DNA of 64,000 bases from Pseudomonas fluorescens (GCF_001648775.1 NZ_LVEJ01000004.1:1-64000); one strand, 5' to 3'. Shown: positions 25,052 to 34,472, numbered from the stretch's first letter. Numbers and translations are program-made. Notes: generated by a model not told the origin, from the sequence alone.

Positions 25052-26323
25052 ATGAAAAAAGTCATGCTCAAAACCACCCTTAGCCTCGCCGTTACCATGG
25101 CATCCACCCAGATCTTCGCAGCTGGCTTTGCCATCAACGAACACAGCATCAGCGGGATGGGTACTGGTTACGCAGGGCGATCTTCTTCTGCCGATGATGC
25201 AAGCACTGTTTATGGCAACCCTGCCGGCATGTCGCGCCTCAAGCGTGAACAAGTCACCGGTGGTGTTGCATTCCTCGATGCAAAAACCGATATCAGCGAC
25301 GCCAGCTCCAGCCCTAACGGCGGCAGCAACAAAGGCGACATGGTGCCCTTCACCTCCGTACCTATGGGCTTCTACGTCAAACCGATCGATGATCATTGGG
25401 CATTCGGTCTCGGCGTCTACGTGCCGTTCGGTCTGATTACCGACTACGAAAAAGGCTTTGCCGGCCGCTACTTCGGCAGCAAATCCGAAGTTCAGGTCAT
25501 CACCTTCCAGCCAACCGTCAGCTACGCCTTCAACGACAAGGTGTCGATCGGTTTCGGTCCGACCATCAACCGCATCGACGGTACACTGGAATCCAACCTG
25601 TCGATCACTCAGGCCGCGCCGGATGGCAAGGTCAAGATCAAGGGTGACGACACCGCGCTGGGCTACAACATTGGCGTGCTGGTACAAGCCACTGACACCA
25701 CTCGCCTGGGTCTGACGTACCACTCCAAAGTCGACTACAAGCTGGAAGGCAACACCAAGGTCAACTACGGTGTGCTCGGTGCAATCGGTCTGGGCGCCAA
25801 CCAGAAGTACGACGCTTCGCTGAAGATCACCACACCTGAGTCCATCGACTTCTCGGTTACTCAGGCGATCAACGATCGCTGGAACGTTTACGCCGGTTCG
25901 ACCTGGACCCGCTGGAGCCAGCTGGAAAAAATCACCGTCAAGAACTCCGGTGTGCAGCCATTGCTGGCCGGTCAGTTCGGTGAAATCACCGAAGACCAGA
26001 ACTGGCACGACTCCTGGGCATACGCCTTGGGTACTTCGTACCAGTTGAACAAGGAATGGGTACTGCGTACCGGTCTGACTTTCGACCAGTCGCCGACCAA
26101 CAACGTCGACCGTTCGCCACGTATTCCTACCGGCGACCGGACTATCTTCAGCATCGGTGCCGGCTGGAGCCCGACCGAAGACCTGACCATCGACGTTGCT
26201 TACTCGTACCTGAAGGAAGAGTCGGTCAAGATCCGCAACGAAAACGATCGTGGCCAGACCTACGACGCCAAGTATGAAAACTCGGCAAACGGTTTCGGTG
26301 TCGGCGCGACCTACCGCTTCTGA
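25052..26323 (+). CDS. fadL: FadL-family outer-membrane transport protein
   Basis: 423 residues with a cleavable signal peptide (MKKVMLKTTLSLAVTMASTQ, cut after IFA-A). The mature start GFAINEHSISGMGTGYAGRS with DDASTVYGNPAGMSRL is the N-terminal hatch motif of FadL porins, including the NPA turn. The remaining 350 residues are alternating amphipathic beta strands ending in GVGATYRF with the C-terminal Phe needed for BAM recognition. These proteins admit long-chain fatty acids or hydrophobic compounds across the outer membrane. The leader contains a small CGAAAAT/ATTTTCG hairpin at 25004-25024. Distinction from aromatic-hydrocarbon porins is not possible from sequence alone. Confidence 0.93.
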   Translation: MKKVMLKTTLSLAVTMASTQIFAAGFAINEHSISGMGTGYAGRSSSADDASTVYGNPAGMSRLKREQVTGGVAFLDAKTDISDASSSPNGGSNKGDMVPFTSVPMGFYVKPIDDHWAFGLGVYVPFGLITDYEKGFAGRYFGSKSEVQVITFQPTVSYAFNDKVSIGFGPTINRIDGTLESNLSITQAAPDGKVKIKGDDTALGYNIGVLVQATDTTRLGLTYHSKVDYKLEGNTKVNYGVLGAIGLGANQKYDASLKITTPESIDFSVTQAINDRWNVYAGSTWTRWSQLEKITVKNSGVQPLLAGQFGEITEDQNWHDSWAYALGTSYQLNKEWVLRTGLTFDQSPTNNVDRSPRIPTGDRTIFSIGAGWSPTEDLTIDVAYSYLKEESVKIRNENDRGQTYDAKYENSANGFGVGATYRF

Positions 26324-26355
26324 TGCTGCACGGCGGGGCTAACCCCCTCGCCAAC

Positions 26356-26392
26356 AAAAAGCCCCGCTCTCTTTGCAGAGGCGGGGCTTTTT
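26356..26392. terminator. Bidirectional terminator between fadL and gpx
   Basis: AAAAAGCCCCGC and GCGGGGCTTTTT pair over 12 bases around a 13-base loop, with A/T tracts on both sides. It serves the convergent fadL and glutathione peroxidase genes. Confidence 0.93.
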
Positions 26393-26427
26393 AATGCCTT
26401 GAGTTTGTTCTCACCCTCACAAAAAAC

Positions 26428-26988
26428 TCAGGGTTTCAGCGGTTTCGAGGCGATTGCCTTTTCGATCGCGGCTATAAATTCCGGATCATCGGGCTTGGTC
26501 AGGCTGGAGAAATTGGCAATCACCTTGCCCTGGCGATCGACCACATATTTGTAGAAATTCCACTTCGGTGCGCTGCTCTGCGCGGCCAGCACCTGGAACA
26601 TATGCGTGGCGTCATCGCCACGGACCTTTTGCGGTTCGGTCATGGCGAACGTCACGCCATAGTTGGCGTAACAGACCTTGGCGGTCTCGGCGCTGTCTTT
26701 GGATTCCTGCTTGAAGTCGTTGGAAGGCACACCGAGCATTTGCAGCCCTTGCGACTCAAAGCGCTTATGCAGCGCCTCAAGGCCTTCGAACTGCGGGGCA
26801 AAACCACAGAAGCTCGCGGTATTGACCACCACCAGTGGTTTGTCAGCGTACTGCTGGCACAGATCGATGGATTCCTTGGCCCGCAGCTTGGGCAGCGAGC
26901 CTTGCAGCAATTCGGGACAGTCAGCGGCTTGAGCCAAACCGGTCAATGCCATCAGCAACGCGGGAACAGCACACCAGCGCATCAGCAT
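26428..26988 (-). CDS. Periplasmic glutathione peroxidase-family protein
   Basis: 186 residues from ATG 26988 (AAGGA placed for this start; ATG 26997 overlaps the ribosome-binding site). A signal peptide runs to [11 protein letters not shown]. The GPx core has [20 protein letters not shown] with a cysteine in the selenocysteine position, [11 protein letters not shown] (Gln) and [16 protein letters not shown] (Trp/Asn), so the catalytic tetrad is present. Bacterial Cys-type enzymes usually use thioredoxin-like reductants. It is the last gene of a MarR-controlled operon after an MFS exporter and a 40-residue peptide, suggesting a role in an oxidant or xenobiotic response. Confidence 0.93.
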   Translation of the reverse strand: MLMRWCAVPALLMALTGLAQAADCPELLQGSLPKLRAKESIDLCQQYADKPLVVVNTASFCGFAPQFEGLEALHKRFESQGLQMLGVPSNDFKQESKDSAETAKVCYANYGVTFAMTEPQKVRGDDATHMFQVLAAQSSAPKWNFYKYVVDRQGKVIANFSSLTKPDDPEFIAAIEKAIASKPLKP

Positions 26989-27042
26989 GTCGAACATCCT
27001 TGAGCAGTCGTCAGAGTTCGACGTTACTCGCCACGCCACGTT

Positions 27043-27165
27043 CTAGCAAATGCTCATGCCCAACTGCATCAGCGCCAGGCCGCCCTGATGCCAGCCCCAC
27101 CACACCAGCGCCAGCAAGGCGGCGCCGAGTGCGGTAATGACGATACGTGGCCAGAGTCGACTCAT
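27043..27165 (-). CDS. 40-residue membrane peptide overlapping the MFS stop
   Basis: ATG 27165 overlaps the TGA of the MFS gene (ATGA) and the frame runs 40 codons to TAG at 27043. The product starts MSRLWPRIVITALGAALLAL and continues VWWGWHQGGLALMQLGMSIC: a basic N-terminus, one transmembrane helix with a small-residue face (A/G), then WGWHQGG and a final cysteine. The overlap implies translational coupling. Codon use is typical (GCC, CTG, GGC). It may be a small regulator or partner of the transporter. I know of no named family. Confidence 0.7.
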   Translation of the reverse strand: MSRLWPRIVITALGAALLALVWWGWHQGGLALMQLGMSIC

Positions 27166-28370
27166 GCGGCGCTCGCAGCGGCTTGCAGACGCGCGACCGG
27201 CCGCTCGCGCACCGGCCAGTTCAACGCGGCGGCCAAAAGGCTCAGAAGGACTGCCACTTGCCAGATCAAGTCATAACTCCCGGTGCGGTCATACACCACC
27301 CCGCCCAGCCAGCCGCCGAGGAACGAACCGAGCTGATGGAACAGGAACACGATGCCGCCGAGCATGGACAGGTTTCGCACGCCGAACAAGGTCGCCACCG
27401 TACCGTTGGTCAACGGCACCGTCGACAGCCACAAGAAGCCCATGGCCATGCCGAACAGATACGCCGACGTAGTCGTCACCGGTAGCCACAGGAACAGCAC
27501 GATCACCACTGCTCGCAGCAGATACAGCGCGGTCAGCAGGCGCGGTTTGGACATGCGCCCGCCGAGCCAACCGGCGGTGTAAGTGCCGAAGATATTGAAC
27601 AGCCCGATCAGCGCCAACACCGTAGTGCCGACACTGGCCGGCAAGTGTTGATCGACCAGATACGCCGGCAGATGCACGCCGATAAACACCACCTGAAAAC
27701 CGCAGACGAAAAAGCCGAACGCCAGCAACCAGAAGCCGGAATGCGAGCAGGCTTCGCGCAGGGCGTCAGACAGAGTTTGTTCATGACCAAGCACCGGCAA
27801 CGGCTTGTCCTTGAGCATGCTCACCAACGGCACGATCAACGCCACCAGCAGGCCCAACACCAGCAACGCGGCCGACCAGCCGAGCCAGCCGATCAACCCG
27901 AGAGTGCCCGGCAACATGGCGAACTGGCCGAACGAACCGGCGGCGCTGGCGATACCCATGCCCATGCTGCGCTTCTCCGGCGGCACGGCACGGCCAACCA
28001 CGCCGAGAATCACCGAGAACGACGTGCCGGACAGACCGATGCCGATCAGCAGACCGGCGCTCAACGACAGCGTCACCGCCGAATCCGACAAGCCCATGCA
28101 CACCAGGCCCAAGGCGTAGAGCACGCCGCCGACCAGCACCACTTTTGCCGCGCCGAAACGGTCGGCCAGCGCGCCGGTAAACGGCTGCGCGAGCCCCCAG
28201 ATCAGGTTCTGCAAGGCGATGGCGAAAGCAAACACCTCACGCCCCCAGCCGAACTGCGCACTCATCGGTGACAGAAACAAGCCGAAACCGTGCCGCACGC
28301 CCAATGACAACGCCAGGATCAACGCACTACCGACCAACACCCAACCGCACGTACGCCACATCGATGTCAT
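27162..28370 (-). CDS. MFS transporter of the marR operon
   Basis: 402 residues, GGAG 7 bases before ATG 28370. Twelve helices. Motifs include RHGFGLFLSPMSAQFGWGRE, FTGALADRFGAAKVVLVGG (cytoplasmic MFS signature after helix 2), GIGLSGTSFSVILGVVGRAVPPEKRSM and GGWLGGVVYDRTGSYDLIW. The overall pattern is that of the oxalate/formate antiporter-like and monocarboxylate-type MFS group, but the substrate is unknown. A perfect 16-bp palindrome (28386-28401) lies just upstream and is probably bound by the MarR protein encoded by the preceding gene. It is co-translated with a 40-residue membrane peptide. Confidence 0.92.
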   Translation of the reverse strand: MTSMWRTCGWVLVGSALILALSLGVRHGFGLFLSPMSAQFGWGREVFAFAIALQNLIWGLAQPFTGALADRFGAAKVVLVGGVLYALGLVCMGLSDSAVTLSLSAGLLIGIGLSGTSFSVILGVVGRAVPPEKRSMGMGIASAAGSFGQFAMLPGTLGLIGWLGWSAALLVLGLLVALIVPLVSMLKDKPLPVLGHEQTLSDALREACSHSGFWLLAFGFFVCGFQVVFIGVHLPAYLVDQHLPASVGTTVLALIGLFNIFGTYTAGWLGGRMSKPRLLTALYLLRAVVIVLFLWLPVTTTSAYLFGMAMGFLWLSTVPLTNGTVATLFGVRNLSMLGGIVFLFHQLGSFLGGWLGGVVYDRTGSYDLIWQVAVLLSLLAAALNWPVRERPVARLQAAASAA

Positions 28371-28385
28371 TATTGTTCTCCGCTT

Positions 28386-28401
28386 GCGGGTATATACCCG
28401 C
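28386..28401. promoter_or_regulatory. MarR operator candidate upstream of the MFS gene
   Basis: GCGGGTATATACCCGC is a perfect 16-bp palindrome, 16 bases upstream of the MFS start codon. The central TATATA could be the -10 element of its promoter, so a bound repressor would block polymerase. A 15/16 match lies beside marR (28832-28847). Confidence 0.8.
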
Positions 28402-28423
28402 TTGAGTTTGGAAAAAACCGGCC

Positions 28424-28828
28424 TCAGGCCAGTTCATCCAGCAATCTGAGCAAGGTTTCACGCTTCTCGGCGCCCAGTCGATCGATCAACCGCTGCTGCG
28501 CCGCTTCCCAGGCCGGCAACGCGGCTGCCAGACGCTGCACGCCGGTCTCGGTGAGCTTGACGATGCGGTTACGCATGTCCTCGCCTTCGGCCAACGCCAC
28601 CAGCCCCTCGCCTTCCAGCACCCGCAGATTGCGCCCGAGGGTGCTGCGATCCAGGCCCATGGCATCGGCGAGTTCCGAGATGCTTGGCTGATCCAGACGC
28701 TGCAGATTGCACAGCAGAGAATACTGGGCAACGTTGATCCCGAAGCCGTCGAGAGCGCCGTCGTAATGCCTGCTGACGCCACGAGCGGCGCGACGCAGGT
28801 TGGTGCACAAACACTGAGAAGGAAGCAT
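28424..28828 (-). CDS. MarR-family transcriptional regulator
   Basis: 134 residues starting MLPSQCLCTNLRRAARGVSR, the usual opening of a MarR subgroup with a Cys-x-Cys near the N-terminus (C6 and C8), which could sense oxidants. The winged helix-turn-helix covers ~45-100 (SISELADAMGLDRSTLGRNL, then the wing EGLVALAEGEDMRNRIVKLT). No ribosome-binding site precedes ATG 28828; a palindrome with TATATA lies 3 bases upstream, so the mRNA may be leaderless. It is divergent from nothing and reads into the MFS gene, so autoregulation and control of the MFS-peptide-GPx operon are expected. Confidence 0.93.
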   Translation of the reverse strand: MLPSQCLCTNLRRAARGVSRHYDGALDGFGINVAQYSLLCNLQRLDQPSISELADAMGLDRSTLGRNLRVLEGEGLVALAEGEDMRNRIVKLTETGVQRLAAALPAWEAAQQRLIDRLGAEKRETLLRLLDELA

Positions 28829-28831
28829 GAT

Positions 28832-28863
28832 GCGTGTATATACCCGCGACTGTGTTAAATCAA
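28832..28863 (-). promoter_or_regulatory. marR promoter with overlapping operator
   Basis: GCGTGTATATACCCGC (28832-28847) differs by one base from the perfect palindrome at 28386. On the minus strand TATATA (28837-28842) and TTGATT (28858-28863) are 15 bases apart. Transcription would start within a few bases of the marR ATG, giving a leaderless or nearly leaderless mRNA. The short spacing makes the promoter assignment tentative. Confidence 0.6.
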
Positions 28864-28906
28864 GTTACAGATGAGTTTACCCTGAACATTTTTGGTGTCT
28901 GACACA

Positions 28907-28981
28907 ACGCTTTCGCGAGCAGGCTCGCTCCCACATTTGCGATGCGATCCCCTGTGGGAGCGAGCCTGCTCGCGAAGAGGC
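28907..28981. repeat. REPIN
   Basis: CGCTTTCGCGAGCAGGCTCG (to CTCCCACA) faces TGTGGGAGCGAGCCTGCTCG across ~16 bases. It lies downstream of cobS, between it and the marR control region. Confidence 0.9.
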
Positions 28982-29003
28982 CGGCACAGACAATCCAAAA
29001 CTG

Positions 29004-29735
29004 TCAGACCAAAACCAATCCAACCAGCACCACCATCTCCAGCAATTCCAGCAATGCCCCTGCCGTATCGCCCGTCGTCCCGCCCAACCGCCGCATCATC
29101 ACCCGCCGCAGCCAGACAAACACACCGATCGAAATCAGCAGTGCAACGGCGGCACTGAACCCTGCAATCAGCACGCAGGCCAACGCACTTGCGCCCAACA
29201 CCCACCATCCGGCCATGCGCGGCAAATGGTCCGCCAACGCTTGCCCCAACCCACCCGCGCGCACATACGGCGTGGTCAGAAACAACCCCAACAACGCCGC
29301 CCGCCCGAGCAACGGCACGATGACCAACGCAAGACTTTGCTGTTGTTCGATCAGCGCCAGCAACGCGGCAAACTTGAGCAGCAACACCAACACCAGCGTC
29401 ACCACCGCAATCGGTCCGCTGCGCGGATCTTTCATGATCAACAGCGTGCGCTCGCGATCACCAAACCCGCCGAGCCAGGCGTCGGCGCTGTCGGCCAGGC
29501 CATCGAGATGCAACGCGCCACTGAGCAACACCCACACCGTCAGCAACAGCGCCGCGTGCAGCAACAATGGCGCACCGCTCAAGGCGAAATTGAACGCCCA
29601 CAGAATCCCCCCGAACAGCAGCCCCACCAGCGGATAAAACAGCAGTGATCGGCCCAGCTGTTCCGGCTCGGGCATGCCCGGCAAGCGAATCGGCAGGCTG
29701 CTGAGAAATTGCAGGGCGATCCACAGCGGCACCAT
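29004..29735 (-). CDS. cobS: Adenosylcobinamide-GDP ribazoletransferase (cobalamin synthase)
   Basis: 243 residues, an integral membrane enzyme with about seven helices (cobV in Pseudomonas nomenclature). It joins adenosylcobinamide-GDP to alpha-ribazole(-phosphate), the last assembly step of adenosylcobalamin. Landmarks are the opening ALQFLSSLPIRLP, the acidic motif HLDGLADSADAWLGG (metal/substrate-binding DGxxD), KDPRSGPIA and the C-terminal GGTTGDTAGALLELLE. It is the last gene of the ten-gene cob operon and starts one base after the cobC stop. Confidence 0.96.
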   Translation of the reverse strand: MVPLWIALQFLSSLPIRLPGMPEPEQLGRSLLFYPLVGLLFGGILWAFNFALSGAPLLLHAALLLTVWVLLSGALHLDGLADSADAWLGGFGDRERTLLIMKDPRSGPIAVVTLVLVLLLKFAALLALIEQQQSLALVIVPLLGRAALLGLFLTTPYVRAGGLGQALADHLPRMAGWWVLGASALACVLIAGFSAAVALLISIGVFVWLRRVMMRRLGGTTGDTAGALLELLEMVVLVGLVLV

Positions 29736-29736
29736 G

Positions 29737-30312
29737 TCAGAGCCCTTCCTTCAGCGAACCGTCAGCATCGACCGACAGCGCAAACAGCGCGCCATGAGCG
29801 ACTTCGACATTGAGCAATTGCTCGCGCGGCAAGCCGCGTGCCCGTGCCAGCAACAGGCGCATCACGCCGCCATGACTGATCAGCAAAACCCGCTCATCGG
29901 CATAGGCGCTGATCAGGCGCGCAACGGCCGCCAGCACGCGGGAGGAAAACTCGCTGACCGGCTCACCTTGCGGTGGCGTAAACGAGTAAGGGTCGGCCCA
30001 GAACAATCCCAAGGCCTCGGCATCGGTCTCCATCAGCGCCGCCGCGCTCTGCCCTTCCCACGCGCCGAAATGCAGTTCTTGCAGATCCTTGTCCAGATGC
30101 ACCGGCAGGTTCAGTTGTTCGCCCAACTCTGCGGCAAACCGCGCGCAACGTTGCAATGGCGAACTGACGATCCGATCCCACGGCCCGCCCTCGACCACGG
30201 CCGCACGCATCTGCGCCCAGCCCTTGTCGGTCAACGCATCATCCAGGCTGCCACGCAAACCACCGCCCAATTCAGTCTCGCCATGGCGCAGCAGATCCAG
30301 TTGCAGGGTCAT
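29737..30312 (-). CDS. cobC: Alpha-ribazole phosphatase (histidine phosphatase family)
   Basis: 191 residues. The phosphoglycerate-mutase-type fold has its RHG motif at residues ~8-12 ([17 protein letters not shown]) and the second histidine in [16 protein letters not shown]. The [15 protein letters not shown] turn and [11 protein letters not shown] (acid/base Glu region) are as expected. It removes phosphate from alpha-ribazole-5'-phosphate or the final cobalamin-phosphate. The start overlaps the cobT stop by four bases. This gene must not be confused with the decarboxylase called cobC in the aerobic-pathway naming. Confidence 0.92.
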   Translation of the reverse strand: MTLQLDLLRHGETELGGGLRGSLDDALTDKGWAQMRAAVVEGGPWDRIVSSPLQRCARFAAELGEQLNLPVHLDKDLQELHFGAWEGQSAAALMETDAEALGLFWADPYSFTPPQGEPVSEFSSRVLAAVARLISAYADERVLLISHGGVMRLLLARARGLPREQLLNVEVAHGALFALSVDADGSLKEGL

Positions 30313-31364
30313 GCCGGACGATCCGCCACCGCCGCTTCGGCGAACGTCGCCATCTGCCCGTGCAGATCGCAGGCCAGACGCAACAGCGGCACCGCCAACG
30401 CGGCGCCACTGCCCTCACCCAGGCGCAGACCGAGTTCCAGCAGCGGTTCGGCGTTCAGGGTTTCCAGCACATGGCGATGGCCCGGCTCGGCGCCACGGTG
30501 ACCGAACAACAGCCACTCGCGACAGGCCGGATTCAAGCGCACGGCGACCAGCGCGGCGACCGTACAGATAAAGCCGTCGACCAACACCGCAACGCCTTCT
30601 TGCGCCGCCGCCAGATACGCACCGACCAGCGCGGCGATTTCAAAACCACCGAGGTTGAACAGCGTCTGCAACGCATCACCCCGCTGCGCGGCGTGCAATA
30701 CCAACGCACGCTCGATCACTTGCGCTTTATGGCTGACACCTTCGGCATTCAGGCCGGTGCCCGGGCCGGTCAGATGCGCCACCGGGCAATCGAGCAACGC
30801 ACAGGCCAGGGCACTCGCCGCGGTGGTGTTGCCGATGCCCATTTCGCCGCCAATGAACAACTGCGCGCCTGCCGCTTTCGCCCGCAGCACACTGTCGCGA
30901 CCGGCCTGCAACGCCAGCTCGCCCTGGGCCTGAGTCATCGCCGCGCCATGGACGAAATTCGCCGTACCCGCGCCGATGTTCAAGTGGCGCACACCCGACA
31001 GGTTCAGCGATGGATTCACCGTACCCAGATCGACCACTTCCAGTTGCGCATCGAGCTGGCGCGCCAGCACGCTGATCGCCGCGCCGCCGCTGACGAAGTT
31101 GAGCAGCATCTGCCCGGTGACTTCCTGCGGGAACGCCGAAACACCTTCCGCGACCACGCCGTGATCGCCGGCAAAAATCGCGATCCAGACCTGCGCCAGC
31201 GTCGGTTTGACCTGACCTTGCAGACCCGCCAGTTGCACCGCCACCGACTCCAGACGACCGAGGGAACCGGCCGGTTTGGTCAGTTGCTGCTGGCGTGCAG
31301 TCGCTTGTTCAACGACGTCGAGATCGACCGGTTTGCACGGGTTCAGCCACCAGGATTGAGTCAT
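30309..31364 (-). CDS. cobT: Nicotinate-nucleotide:dimethylbenzimidazole phosphoribosyltransferase
   Basis: 351 residues (cobU in Pseudomonas naming). It transfers ribose phosphate from nicotinate mononucleotide to 5,6-dimethylbenzimidazole, making alpha-ribazole phosphate, the lower ligand. Landmarks: [10 protein letters not shown] near the start, [34 protein letters not shown], and the catalytic-base glutamate in [17 protein letters not shown]. Length matches the family (~350). It overlaps both neighbours by four bases. BluB in the same operon supplies its substrate. Confidence 0.97.
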   Translation of the reverse strand: MTQSWWLNPCKPVDLDVVEQATARQQQLTKPAGSLGRLESVAVQLAGLQGQVKPTLAQVWIAIFAGDHGVVAEGVSAFPQEVTGQMLLNFVSGGAAISVLARQLDAQLEVVDLGTVNPSLNLSGVRHLNIGAGTANFVHGAAMTQAQGELALQAGRDSVLRAKAAGAQLFIGGEMGIGNTTAASALACALLDCPVAHLTGPGTGLNAEGVSHKAQVIERALVLHAAQRGDALQTLFNLGGFEIAALVGAYLAAAQEGVAVLVDGFICTVAALVAVRLNPACREWLLFGHRGAEPGHRHVLETLNAEPLLELGLRLGEGSGAALAVPLLRLACDLHGQMATFAEAAVADRPA

Positions 31365-31882
31365 AACGCAGGTCCTTTCAGAGTCAGGGGCAGGCCGGCG
31401 ACAGTCAGCACGACACGCTGACAGCGCTCAGCCAGAGCTTGATGCAGCCAACCGGCTTCATCGACGTAGCGGCGAGTCAATTCGCCCAGCGGCACGACAC
31501 CCATTCCGGTCTCGTTGCTGACAAAAATGATTTCACCCGGCAGCACAGCCAGGCATTCGAGCAGGGCTTCGCGCTCGGCGACGAGACGTTCGGCGTCGTC
31601 GAGCATCAGCAGATTGGTCAACCACAGGGTCAGGCAGTCGACCAGCAGACAACGCTCGGCGCTGGCGGATTCGCGCAGGACGCGGGCCAGTTCCAGCGGC
31701 TCTTCAATGAGTGCCCATTCGGCGGGACGGCGCGCGCGATGGTGGGCGACGCGGTCGCTCATTTCACCGTCCAGTGGTTGGCTGGTGGCGATGTAGGTGA
31801 CCGCCAGATGGCTGTCGCTGGCGAGTTTTTCCGCCAGGCGACTTTTGCCGGAGCGGGCGCCGCCGAGGATTAGTTGGAGCAT
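31361..31882 (-). CDS. cobU: Adenosylcobinamide kinase / guanylyltransferase
   Basis: 173 residues from ATG 31882 ([18 protein letters not shown]); ATG 31891 would add three residues. The P-loop GGARSGKS is at the N-terminus. The histidine that carries GMP in the family is in [13 protein letters not shown], and [25 protein letters not shown] is the conserved C-terminal block. It phosphorylates adenosylcobinamide and then attaches GMP (cobP in Pseudomonas naming). Half of a REPIN lies between this gene and cobQ, so translational coupling to cobQ is broken. Confidence 0.95.
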   Translation of the reverse strand: MLQLILGGARSGKSRLAEKLASDSHLAVTYIATSQPLDGEMSDRVAHHRARRPAEWALIEEPLELARVLRESASAERCLLVDCLTLWLTNLLMLDDAERLVAEREALLECLAVLPGEIIFVSNETGMGVVPLGELTRRYVDEAGWLHQALAERCQRVVLTVAGLPLTLKGPAL

Positions 31883-31920
31883 GGGTTTCATCCACAAAGT
31901 TATGTGTTGAGGCAATTGGC

Positions 31921-32020
31921 CCCTTCGCGAGCAAGCTCGCTCCCACAGGGTTATGGGGTGCAAACTGAATTTATGACCAACCGGGCCATTGTGGGAGCGA
32001 GCTTGCTCGCGAATAGGCCG
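31921..32020. repeat. REPIN inside the cob operon, overlapping the cobQ 3' end
   Basis: CCCTTCGCGAGCAAGCTCGC (to TCCCACA, 31921-31947) and TGTGGGAGCGAGCTTGCTCG (31990-32016) face each other across ~42 bases. The right-hand REP is translated as part of cobQ and the cobQ stop falls in the spacer. Confidence 0.9.
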
Positions 32021-33483
32021 GCACAGGCAGCTCGAATCCCACAGAGACGACGCAACAGATCGGTATCCAAATGCTGCTCAACCAGATCCGCCAAGCGTTC
32101 GATATCACGCTCGCGCAAGCCGTGATAATCCACTTCCTGCACATCGCTCAACCCGGCCCAGCGCAGCAACGCCGCACTCGCCGCCGGCGATTCGAACAAG
32201 CCATGCAGGTATGTGCCAAACACTTGCCCATCGGCACTCTGAGCACCATCACAACGCCCGTCATCCAGATGCACCGCCGCATTTTCCAGCGCCGGCCCCG
32301 TGGTCACGCCGGCATGAATTTCATAGCCGCTGACCTCGGCATCTTCCAGCGCCAGCCGTCCGCGCACATTGCGCAACTGCTTCTCGGCTTCAAGCGTGGT
32401 TGCAAACGCCAGCAAGCCCAAACCGGCGCTGGAACCTGGCGCACCTTCGAGGCCGAGCGGGTCATGCACCTGCTCGCCGAGCATCTGCAGACCACCGCAA
32501 ATCCCCAGTACCTTGCCGCCGTAACGCAGATGCCGATTGATCGCCGCGTCCCAACCATTGGCGCGCACATACGCCAGATCGCTGCGCACGCTTTTCGAGC
32601 CCGGCAGGATGAACAGGTCCGCCGCAGGAATCGCCTGCCCCGGACCGACAAATTGCAGGTCGACCTGCGGATGCAAACGCAGCGGATCGAAATCGGTGTG
32701 GTTGCTGATGCGCGGCAGCACCGGCACCACCACTTTCAACACCTGTTCAGCCTTGTCGGTCTGACGCTGATCGATGCCGTCCTCGGCTTCCAGATGCAAA
32801 TCCATCACATACGGCAGCACGCCCACCACCGGTTTGCCGGTGCGTTGTTCGAGCCAGTCGAGACCCGGTTGCAGCAAGGCAATATCGCCACGAAAACGGT
32901 TGATGATGAAACCTTTGACCCGCGCCTGTTCGCTCGGCGAAAGCAGCTCAAGGGTGCCAACCAGATGGGCAAAAACGCCGCCACGGTTGATGTCGGCAAT
33001 CAGCAAAACCGGGCAATCCACCGCTTCGGCAAAGCCCATGTTGGCGATATCGCCAGCACGCAGGTTGATCTCGGCCGGCGAGCCCGCGCCTTCGACCATC
33101 ACCAGCGGGTATGCCGCACTGAGCCGTTCGTGAGAAGCCAAAACCGCTTTCATCGCGATGGCTTTGTAGTCGTGATACGCCACGGCATTCATCGACGTCA
33201 CTGCGCGACCATGGATGATCACTTGCGCGCCAGTGTCGCTGTTGGGTTTAAGCAGGACCGGGTTCATGTCGGTATGCGGCTCAAGAAAAGCCGCTTGCGC
33301 CTGCACCGCTTGCGCGCGGCCGATTTCGCCACCGTCGGCAGTCACTGCGCTGTTGAGCGCCATGTTCTGCGGTTTGAACGGCACGACCGCCACGCCCTGT
33401 CGGGTCGCCCAGCGGCACAGCGCCGTCACCAGTGTGCTTTTACCGGCGTCGGAAGTGGTGCCCTGCACCATCAGGGTGGTCAT
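31951..33483 (-). CDS. cobQ: Cobyric acid synthase (glutamine-hydrolysing amidase)
   Basis: 510 residues. The N-terminal dethiobiotin-synthetase-like domain opens [21 protein letters not shown] (P-loop) and continues with [11 protein letters not shown] and [11 protein letters not shown]. The C-terminal class I glutaminase-like domain has the nucleophile in [11 protein letters not shown] and the histidine in TYLHGLFES. The enzyme amidates four side chains of adenosylcobyrinic a,c-diamide. The start overlaps the cobD stop (ATGA). The last ~25 residues (from about [15 protein letters not shown] to the stop) are read from a REPIN and are not part of the family, which normally ends near LLRRLCG. 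Confidence 0.96.
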   Translation of the reverse strand: MTTLMVQGTTSDAGKSTLVTALCRWATRQGVAVVPFKPQNMALNSAVTADGGEIGRAQAVQAQAAFLEPHTDMNPVLLKPNSDTGAQVIIHGRAVTSMNAVAYHDYKAIAMKAVLASHERLSAAYPLVMVEGAGSPAEINLRAGDIANMGFAEAVDCPVLLIADINRGGVFAHLVGTLELLSPSEQARVKGFIINRFRGDIALLQPGLDWLEQRTGKPVVGVLPYVMDLHLEAEDGIDQRQTDKAEQVLKVVVPVLPRISNHTDFDPLRLHPQVDLQFVGPGQAIPAADLFILPGSKSVRSDLAYVRANGWDAAINRHLRYGGKVLGICGGLQMLGEQVHDPLGLEGAPGSSAGLGLLAFATTLEAEKQLRNVRGRLALEDAEVSGYEIHAGVTTGPALENAAVHLDDGRCDGAQSADGQVFGTYLHGLFESPAASAALLRWAGLSDVQEVDYHGLRERDIERLADLVEQHLDTDLLRRLCGIRAACAGLFASKLAPTMARLVINSVCTP

Positions 33484-34472
33484 GGTTGGTCCTTGGTGAA
33501 GGCGATTAACGCGTGCTCAAGACGCGCCTCTTCAGTCGCGTCGGCCGGCAAGCCAAAACGCAGACTGCTGTTGTGGCTGAAGAGGCGCAGGAGAATGCCG
33601 CGTCGGGCCATGAATTCGTATAACGCTTGCGCTTGATCGGTGATCAGCCACTGAAACAATGCGCAACCGCCCTGCGGTTTGAAGCCGTAGCGTTCGAGCA
33701 GCATGGCCAGCCGTTCGCTCGCTTCTTCGCTGCGAATTCGTTGGCGTGTGTGGTTTTCAGTATCTTGCAGGCAGGCCTGCCCCAGCACCCGCGTCGGCCC
33801 GCTCACCGCCCACGGCCCGACCTGTTCGGCGAGCAGTTTGAGCAACTTGCGCTCGGCGAGGACAAAGCCCAAGCGCACGCCGGCGAGGCCAAAAAACTTG
33901 CCGAATGAACGCAGCACAATCAGCCCGACCTGATGCGCATGGGCCGCCAGGCTCAGGTGCGGCGTGTTGTCCATGAACGCTTCATCGACCACCAGCCAGC
34001 CACCGCGCTGCGCCAGTCGCGCATGCCAGTCGAGTAGCCGCGCCGGGGTCAGACTGAGGCCGGTCGGGTTATTCGGATTGACCACCACCAACACGTCGAG
34101 ACTGTCGAGAAAGAACTCGACTTCCTGCTCCAGCACTTCGCGCACGATGTAACCGCTGCGACGCCAGGCTTCGGCGTGTTCGGCATAGCACGGCGACAAC
34201 ACGCCGACCTTGCCGGCCCGGCGCAAACGCGGCAGCAACTGGATGGCCATTTGCGAACCGGCGACTGGCAGCACCTGCGTCGCGCCGTAGTAATCGCACG
34301 CGGCTTGTTCCAGACCGTCATCGGTTTCCGGCAAACGGGCCCAGGCGCGCAGCGGAATTTCCGGAATCGGGAACGGCCACGGCGCGAGGCCACTGGACAG
34401 GTCGAGCCAATCCGCTTCGGCGATGCCGTAATCGAGTGCCGCCTTGCGCAGTCGGCCACCGTGCTCAAGCAT
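33480..34472 (-). CDS. cobD: Threonine-phosphate decarboxylase
   Basis: 330 residues, aminotransferase class I/II fold (cobC in aerobic-pathway naming). It decarboxylates L-threonine O-3-phosphate to (R)-1-amino-2-propanol phosphate, the linker between corrin ring and nucleotide loop. Landmarks: [36 protein letters not shown] (PLP phosphate/ring contacts), VDEAFMD, and the PLP lysine in [17 protein letters not shown]. The final arginine segment [17 protein letters not shown] is present. The start overlaps cbiB by eight bases. Confidence 0.95.
   Translation of the reverse strand: MLEHGGRLRKAALDYGIAEADWLDLSSGLAPWPFPIPEIPLRAWARLPETDDGLEQAACDYYGATQVLPVAGSQMAIQLLPRLRRAGKVGVLSPCYAEHAEAWRRSGYIVREVLEQEVEFFLDSLDVLVVVNPNNPTGLSLTPARLLDWHARLAQRGGWLVVDEAFMDNTPHLSLAAHAHQVGLIVLRSFGKFFGLAGVRLGFVLAERKLLKLLAEQVGPWAVSGPTRVLGQACLQDTENHTRQRIRSEEASERLAMLLERYGFKPQGGCALFQWLITDQAQALYEFMARRGILLRLFSHNSSLRFGLPADATEEARLEHALIAFTKDQP

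Noticed and set aside
32071..33636. A 521-codon plus-strand frame opposite cobQ
   Set aside because: Antisense shadow rich in His/Arg/Gln with no start signal; CobQ motifs on the minus strand are complete.
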